Source: Rehmannia glutinosa (lineage: Eukaryota; Streptophyta; Magnoliopsida; Lamiales; Orobanchaceae). Taken from it: a DNA stretch of 64,000 bases. The stretch lies in NCBI GenBank assembly GCA_016081115.2, contig JABTTQ020002203.1:62001-126000 (forward strand), given 5' to 3'. The notes below the pieces were generated by a model, which saw only the letters and a program-made list of their open reading frames with translations, searched no databases and was not told the origin of the DNA. Positions 57,626 to 64,000 of this stretch are shown in pieces; the stretch's first letter is position 1, and every line of letters begins with the position of its first letter. The translations under genes and the position numbers were made by a program.

Positions 57626-59358
57626 CCTCTCTGTATTTCCTCACTAGAATTGGTGTCAAGTCTAGAATTCCATATAAACCGCTCCCTTCCCGAGGCCATT
57701 CCTAAACACAAACAATACTTTAGTTAATATATCAATCAAATTATAAATATAGTATGATGTACATAAATTCATTATATTTGTTAATATTTGAGTGCTACTA
57801 CAAATCAACCTCGATACGTAACGATCAATACCCAAACCTAGACAACATTCCAACATCAAATAATCAATAAACCAATTTGACATTTAAGAAAACTCATCCG
57901 CCACTTTAGGTATAACTCAACTAATCATATCTCTCCTATGAAGCCTCGGAATCTTGATATGCCAAGCCAACCATTAGAAGACTAGTAATGATAAAAAAAA
58001 ATACAACTTTCAACAAGAAAAGAAAGGTGTTTCACTCTTTAATTAAGGTTATGAGTAGGAAAGAGTGGAGGAAAATTAATATCTCAAATACCGGTTACAA
58101 AAAGGTTTCAAAATAACAAATCACTCAAGGATGAGACGAAGTACAAAGTGAGGTTAGCCGGAAGTTAGATGCAGATTCAATGAAGAGAACTAACGCGAAC
58201 AAGGATGACGATTTTGAGAGATTAAAATAAAACTCGAGTCAAATTGGACTACTTCAAGAGTAGATCTCGCTAAAAAAAAAAATTTAACATTTAGAAGACA
58301 AACATCAAGCATAGTGAAGCAGTTGACAATTTGAAGCAAATGTTAATGCCAAAAGTGAGGGGAAGTGAAATTTATAATTCACCCAAATTTTAGAAAACTA
58401 CAATCATGAATGTGTAGAGATGATTACATGAGGAACCAATAATGAATAATCTTCACAATTCGGTGAAAGTGTTCGATAAAGAATCAAGATATTGCTCCAA
58501 TAAGCAATATCTACCAACGAAAAAGAGAATCCGATTAAAATCTCGACAATACGATAGATTCTATCACTCTTAAGAGAGTTCATACAAATGACAATCCTCA
58601 TAATTAGAATCATGAATCACTTGATGAGATTAATAAATAGCCACTAAACATATTGAGTGACTTGAAACAATGGGTGCGGAACAAAAGCGCATCTATAGGG
58701 AACAATTCGGAGAAAGAAAGTGACACGAGATAAAGAGGGAAATCGAAAGATGTAGGTACATATAAAAATCGAAATGAACCACCTTGCCAAGAAAGACGTG
58801 AAATAAGTTACATTAAGAAGATGATTCAGGTTTCATTATAAATAGTTCATCACGAATGAAAGCCAACCACAAAACATGCCAAACATACAAACTATGGACA
58901 AAAAGAAAGTTTGCAAAGCAATTTGAATGGAGTTGAATCAAATTCGGTTGGCTATAAAGTATCTATAAAGTGCATCTTGTCTTACGAGGTTGCGGGGTGA
59001 TACTATAACGTTAGGTTACAAACAAGTTTCTCCGATCTCCAAACATTGGTATAGTATTATACTCTTAGAGATGAACTAGAGCTCAAAGAAGTAAGAATTA
59101 TTAAGATAAAATGTGTAAAATCGGATGTCCTTTAGTATAGAAGATGCGCTTTCCATGCTCCATAATTCGAAGATAAACAATACTCGTACTAACCAATCAA
59201 ACACTAAGATTGCGAGTATCTACTCCTCGATCTGCCAAAACATAAACACCTACTTTCATCACTTAACTCAATTCTTAAGGTCATAAAACGTGGTAATTCA
59301 ATTACAAACCGAAGATCATATCTGGGTCGGCTCGGGTGCGAGATCTTTTTACACCCAA
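57626..59358. other. Non-coding interior of the pol-less element
   Basis: About 1.7 kb with only short frames and no retroviral motif. In the sense of the element it lies between the primer-binding site and the gag-like ORF, the place of the long leader and packaging signal. Confidence 0.5.
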
Positions 59359-59370
59359 GCTACGATACCA
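59359..59370 (-). other. Primer-binding site of the pol-less element
   Basis: TGGTATCGTAGC on the minus strand, 5 nt after the 5' LTR. It matches the TGGTATCAGAGC tRNA-Met complement at 10 of 12 positions. Confidence 0.75.
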
Positions 59371-59375
59371 TAAGC

Positions 59376-61928
59376 TGTCACGCCCAATTTACAAACCCAA
59401 TAAAATAGAATAGCATCTAATAGGGTACAACCCAAATAATCAAACTTAGGCTCATCAAGAGCTATTGTCTAAGTACGAACAACTAAAAATCATAAATACA
59501 GCGGAAGTCTATATATAATGACATACAATTATAGTAGAGTTGTAACTCACCTAACTATTACAAGATAAAATAGTTATATTGTTCAAGCTACGACAAATAA
59601 GCTTTGTCAATAGAAAAAAGCGCTAGGTTCGGTCAATCACGATCCGGAAGCCGATGCGGCCTCATCGATCTCAAAATATTCGATATCCGAAAAGTTTTTA
59701 GGAAAATTGTGGGGTTGAGCTAAACGAGCTCAATGGGTTGGGGTAGAGGAATGCAATGTTTGTTTAATGAAAGATGAAGTGTTTCTTTTAGAAAAGTACT
59801 TAGTGTGTCTAAACTTATTTATGTATGCATGATAATGATGCACATAAGAATTATTTGCCGTGATGATCAAGAACATATTGCAATTCAATATTGAGATATT
59901 AATGTTTAATTCTATCGGTGATACAATGCACAATAGTGGATATCCCAATTTTTAAAACAAATAGTGGATATCTCATTTTAAAAACAAAGTATAAACGAGT
60001 TAATCAATTAGTTCGTCGGCCGAAATAAGAAACGTAGGATCGGTGTTGATCGGACACGACCATGTCCATTCTCCTTGTTGCTTCCAATAATATATGGCGA
60101 AGCCCTATCACCTTATCCCTCCCACTAGGCTCGGCGTCTCTTTGGCCTGGGCTTTTGCCGAGAGAGATCGTCATATTCATGAATATACCGTTCTACGACC
60201 CAAGTTCTCGTCGTCGTCTCGGACCGAAAATGGGATTAGGCATATGGGTAGTCAAACAAGGACCACAAGGCGATTGCATTCGATCCATTGTCCACCCTAC
60301 CCATGCCTCAATAGACTCAAAGCGGTCAATATTTTGTCAAAGTAACATTTATTTGCCCCAAAGGCCGAGTCAATCGATTACAATAGTTAAAATGCAAGTG
60401 AATATAATCATGAATGATATATTTTATGTTTTCTTTTAATAAAGAAAATCATCTTGGAAGAAATACAATTATAATCATGGGACAATCTTATATTGTGAAT
60501 TTTATGAAAATGATGTATATCGTGAAACTATGCAAGCTGTTTAATGTCATGAAGGTCATGAAATAACTAATGTCGTGAAATTTATGAAATTACAAGCAAC
60601 CCTTATTTTTCTTTAGAAAAATGATAATTTTCCCACCTTTGACTGGACGATCTCCTTAACAACGTGCATAAACAAGGTGTGAGATGCAATTTCCTAGCTG
60701 CCATGCTCGACCTCATGTCCATTTTAGGAAGGTTTCTATTTTTGATGCTCCCAAACTTAAAACAGAACCATAAATAATAAAGATTAGCTTATGGGGTTTT
60801 GAATAGGAAACTGATTAGGGATAAATATATATATAATATTAATGAATAAAAAAAACTAGTTAATTATATTTTAGTTAAACACGGAATAAGTCGATCTAAA
60901 TTGAACATATACACAGAGCCACATAACTGAAGTTAGTATTTTCTATCTAAATATATATGCTCGAGATTATAAATTCTTCATTATTTATATGAAATCTAAA
61001 TAAAATTAACGATCTAATTTCCTTGAACTAGGAAAAATTTAACCAAATTCAGGGATTTAACACCAGAGTTAATAATTTTACTAAATCCACCATCAAACAT
61101 TGAATCATATATCCTGAGCATATTTCCAAATCTTATTCTATGAATATAAGAATTGAACATATCCCCATATAGAAAGACAATCGAAACTAATATCTACTGT
61201 TTATATCAAGCACTAATCTTCCTTTCTATTAGTAACATATAATTTTGTAATAAACTTCTCAGAGTTTTATCATCATTTTATTTCATCACATATAAACTAG
61301 GTTCAATGAATTTCCTGTATTCCGCCACATCCAAATTCTTAGCTGAAGTAGTTTCTTGCCTCTTTATTATCAAATTAGAAAAAGGAATAAATGACTTGGG
61401 AGAATATTACCAATATGTCGTCTCTGTCCGCCAGCCGTCCTTTTCCCTTTCGTTGTCTTTCTTTTATTTTCTTTCTTCACATTTGTGATTAATTTCCTTT
61501 TGTTTCTCTTTGTAATATATGCGTGTGTATGCGTGTCTCGTGTGTATGTGGTTAAAGTGACATATTGTTAGAAGATATATCTGATCTTATCACCAAACAA
61601 ATGAGGCGGTGAGGTAAATTTTATATAATATATATTGATGCCCAAGAAATTACACTTATACAATACTTAACTAATATATACATATATTTATATAATTATA
61701 TATCCTGAAAGGTAGGCAATAATGCACCCATATGATATAGATATCTACTAACTACACTTCTTAATATATATATATATATATATATATATAATCATGTAAG
61801 ATATGTATGTAGTTTGTTAGGTAATCAACATAATACGTATAAAGGCTAATTGAAACTAATAATTATACCTCAAGTACTTATCATTGTAATGCTTATACAT
61901 GTAGTTCGTCTAAATATGGGGTCTTACA
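59376..61928 (-). repeat. 5' LTR of the pol-less element
   Basis: TGTCACGCCCAATTTACAAA to ATGGGGTCTTACA. Long stretches are identical to 53936-56528, e.g. around the AACGTGCATAAACAAGGTG word. Differences are mainly short indels near CG or CAG. Confidence 0.9.
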
Positions 61929-62175
61929 TCCTTAACTACTCGAATCAACTACTCCCCCTACTCTCCTAATTGAGATAGAAGAGTTGAACTAGGTGAGTAA
62001 GAGAGGACATGTCTCCTTAACTACTCCGAATCAACTACTCCTCCCACTCTCCAAGTTGAGATAGAAGAGCTGAACTAGGTGAGTAATAAAGGATAGGTCT
62101 CCTTAACTACTCTGAATCAACTACTCCCCCAACTCTCCTAGTTTAGATCGAAGAGATGAACTAGGTGAGTAATAC
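61929..62175. repeat. Three tandem units of about 86 bp, remainder of the interrupted LTR
   Basis: Units begin TCCTTAACTACTC at 61929, 62013 and 62100 and contain GAATCAACTACTC and GAACTAGGTGAGTAA. The bases left of the 8-kb insertion (53925-53935) fit the end of such a unit, confirming that the array was split by the insertion. Confidence 0.8.
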
Positions 62176-62179
62176 AGAC

Positions 62180-62974
62180 ATATCTGTTGTGGTCCACGCT
62201 TTCCTAGAAACAATTATGGCGCGTGCTCTGGTCGAATTGGCCCATTTTGAATTTCAAATGACCCTTCGATTTCCGTGCTTTGACAGCGCATTCATTTCCA
62301 GTCAAATCACGTCCTTTCACCTTTCCTCTCTCACTCCTCACCCTTGATTTACCTTTCATCCAACGGATCAGGATCGTCCACATCTCCATCTTCCTCTTCC
62401 CCTCTCTCTATATATATGTCCTTACAATTTTTCTCATTTCTTCTCTATTTGCAAAAAGATCCCACTTCCAGTCGATCTTTACCTTGAAAAAAAGCCTCCA
62501 AATTCTTCGAACACTTTGGGAGCGTATTCTTCGAATATCTAGTGGTAAATTGTCCAAGTATGTTTTAACTCTCATTTCCTCTATTTTTTCCCCTTTTTTG
62601 AGCATTCTTGTATGCTTTCATCCTCTATCACTTCCGCCTTCCCCCATCGATCGAACGACAATATATTCTGCGAGTTTTCTACTAATTTCCCTCTAGAAAT
62701 TAGGATGGGTTCTAGTAGTAATAACCCCGCCCGTCCCAATATATATAGTACTCTTTCGGGGGAGAGCCTAAATAACTTGAGAATTAATGTCGAGATCCCT
62801 TATGCTTAAAATGGTTATTTGTTTAGATGATCTTGAAGGCAACAAATGAAATCCCCACAGCTAAGGAGGCAGGCCGAGTTGAGGGCTATGCAGCAGGTAA
62901 GGTGGAGTGGGCTACCGAGAAGGCCAAGTTCCTCGAGTTTGACGAGTATCAATCAGATAGCTAATGCTGCTCTA
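62180..62974 (+). other. Leader and 5' gag-like fragment of a plant retroelement
   Basis: A TATA-like CTCTATATATATG (62402-62416) in CT-rich DNA is followed by a leader. ATG 62708 opens a 34-codon start, MGSSSNNPARPNIYSTLSGE, that stops at 62809. A short open frame 62827-62964 (45 codons) reads KEAGRVEGYAAGKVEWATEK and AKFLEFDEYQSDS. The Ala/Glu/Lys-rich VEGYxxGKxEW...EKAKFLxxxEY pattern resembles the C-terminal part of gag-like proteins of Tat-type retrotransposons. The coding part between is deleted or frameshifted. Identification is tentative. Confidence 0.35.
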
Positions 62975-64000
62975 TGATACTTGTAAAATATACATGAATT
63001 TAGGGGCTTAAAATGATATATAATTGATATATTTGCATGTATATTTAGTGTATTTTTACTCGGTTTTCTTAGAAGGGCATGATACTACGTATTCTTGTAA
63101 CGTTTTACAGGAAACGGAGCTTAGTCGAAGAAATATCAGTTCAAAGGCCTAGATAGGATTGACGAGTGCAAAGAGAAGATCGAAAAGATGAAGAAGCCGG
63201 ACAAAAACATGCCACACGATCGGATCGTATGGGACCACACAGTCGTGTGACCTGCCCGTGTGAAAGATGACATGTCCGTGTGAAGTTGGGAAAAAACAGG
63301 GGATGAAAACAAGCCGCATGGTCGGACCATGTGAGAACCACACGGGCGTGTGAAGTGGACTGTGTGAAAGCCACACGACCATGTGAGGCTACACAGTCGG
63401 GCCGTGTGACGCGTTGTCTCTGATTTTTGTGTCCGTTTCCCACTCCAACTCTACAAGTGATCTCTCCAAGCATCTATAAAAGGGACCCAATGCTTGCACG
63501 AAAATATATCCATCAATACACAAAACAAAACACACCAAATTTCACAGGAACACAAGATCCAAGGTCTTCTGAGAGAGGAGGGTTAGGTCGCGAAGAACAC
63601 CACAAGGCCTTTCGCATCTACGGGAGCACAAGAGCTTCGAAAGCTTGAAAGAAAGATCCATCCTGACAAGAAGGAGTTTTCTTTCTTAGTTTAGATCTCT
63701 TGTCTATGCTTAAACGATGTCACAATGTTTATTTCAAGTTCTTCTATGTATTTGTTATCAATGTTTGGCTAATCTTTCAGATCTTAGGGCATAATCAAAA
63801 CTGTGGATTCATGTTAAATCTTGACTAATTATTTTCTTAATTAATTCATGTTTTCTATTTTATGAATTCGAGTGGTTATTCTTAATTGCTTTTTATTTAG
63901 ACAATAATTAACATGTCATATTTGTTAATGCGAAATTCGGATGAGGAGTTCTAACAAAGACGGAAATTGAATTCATACATAAACGGGTGTATCGAGTCGG
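62975..64000 (+). repeat. Start of a Tat-like Ty3/gypsy LTR, cut by window edge
   Basis: It begins TGATACTTGTAAAATATACA. 63200-63415 is dense in CACACGGGCGTGTGA and its complements. TATAAAAG lies at 63475-63482, followed by an untranslated-leader-like region. The order TGATA start, short TTTTACAGGAA word, GC-rich palindromic boxes and TATA is the same as in the inverted pair at 47814-50889, though the sequences differ. The right end is outside the window. Confidence 0.6.
63475..63482 (+). promoter_or_regulatory. TATA box of the terminal LTR
   Basis: TATAAAAG about 60 bp after the last CACACGG-type box, within GCATCTATAAAAGGGACC. A transcript starting about 30 bp on would begin with the R region of this LTR. 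Confidence 0.6.

Larger units (their letters stand above)
53931..61933 (-). mobile_element. Complete pol-less LTR retrotransposon, TSD TCCTT
   Basis: Element 53936-61928 (7993 bp) is flanked by TCCTT on both sides (53931-53935 and 61929-61933). LTRs are 2593 bp (53936-56528) and 2553 bp (59376-61928) with TG...CA ends. The 2847-bp interior, read on the minus strand, holds a tRNA-Met-type PBS, about 1.7 kb without recognisable coding, a gag-like ORF with coiled coil and zinc knuckle, and a PPT. RT, RNase H, integrase and protease are absent. It must have moved with proteins of another element. Its PPT-proximal sequence is nearly the same as in the Tekay-type element, so that family or a near relative is the likely helper. 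The LTRs are very similar, so the insertion is fairly recent. Confidence 0.88.

Noticed and set aside
54753..60439. ORFs at 54753 and 60062/60094 present in both LTRs
   Set aside because: Duplicated only because the LTRs are duplicates; frames differ between the two copies through indels.
63141..63473. 110-codon minus-strand ORF
   Set aside because: Made of CACACGG-box repeats in the LTR; overlapping frames are all open there.
1..64000. CRISPR arrays, operons, ribosome binding sites
   Set aside because: The genome is plant nuclear. The only regular arrays are minisatellites without unique spacers, and no bacterial gene organisation is present.

Overview
This window looks like nuclear DNA of a flowering plant. 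It is AT-rich, has GT-AG introns, and carries tRNA-Met-primed Ty3/gypsy LTR retrotransposons, Helitron, CACTA, Mutator-like and SINE sequences, and plant-type gene fragments (RPA1-like, ARL2/TITAN5-like, serine hydroxymethyltransferase). I found no gene that I would call an intact, working host gene. The window is a stack of transposable elements inserted into one another, and several insertions can be ordered in time by their target-site duplications (TSDs).

Left part (1-7.7 kb): a broken coding relic followed by promoter/poly(A)-like DNA. Next comes an 831-bp Mutator-like MITE with a 10-bp TSD and a second MITE inside it, then a decayed LINE-type ORF1 (DUF4283 plus zinc knuckle) without an ORF2, and a small inverted-repeat element.

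Middle part (7.7-44 kb): one Ty3/gypsy chromovirus family of Tekay/Del type dominates, with LTRs of about 4.2-4.3 kb. It is present as a truncated LTR (7737-11152), a two-LTR element (15321-27405, minus strand) and a solo LTR (32741-37040, TSD AATAT). The two-LTR element lies inside an older solo LTR of a related family (13882-15320 plus 27406-28228, TSD AAAAT). If these later insertions are removed, a broken Helitron helicase (about 29.07-31.3 kb), a broken RPA1-like gene with introns (41.0-43.5 kb) and a Helitron-type 3' end (hairpin plus CTAG|T at 43926) fall on one strand in line. They are plausibly remains of one large Helitron of about 14 kb. A tRNA-derived SINE with a 17-bp TSD and two insertions consisting almost only of poly(A) tail are also present.

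Right part (45.9-64 kb): sequences typical of CACTA ends, including a terminal TAGTG at 52331, flank intron-bearing fragments of an ARL2-like GTPase and of serine hydroxymethyltransferase, as in gene-capturing CACTA elements. Two solo LTRs of one family, inserted head-on one inside the other, split this segment. Next is a complete 8.0-kb LTR element (53936-61928, TSD TCCTT) that has PBS, PPT and a gag-like zinc-knuckle ORF but no recognisable pol. It sits in a tandem repeat inside yet another LTR. The window ends in a gag-like leader fragment and the start of another LTR with CACACGGGC-type boxes and a TATA box.

Nothing here needs an undescribed biological system. The most informative objects are the Helitron with RPA, the gene-capturing CACTA region, the pol-less element that shares its 3' end with the Tekay element, and the tail-only retroinsertions.
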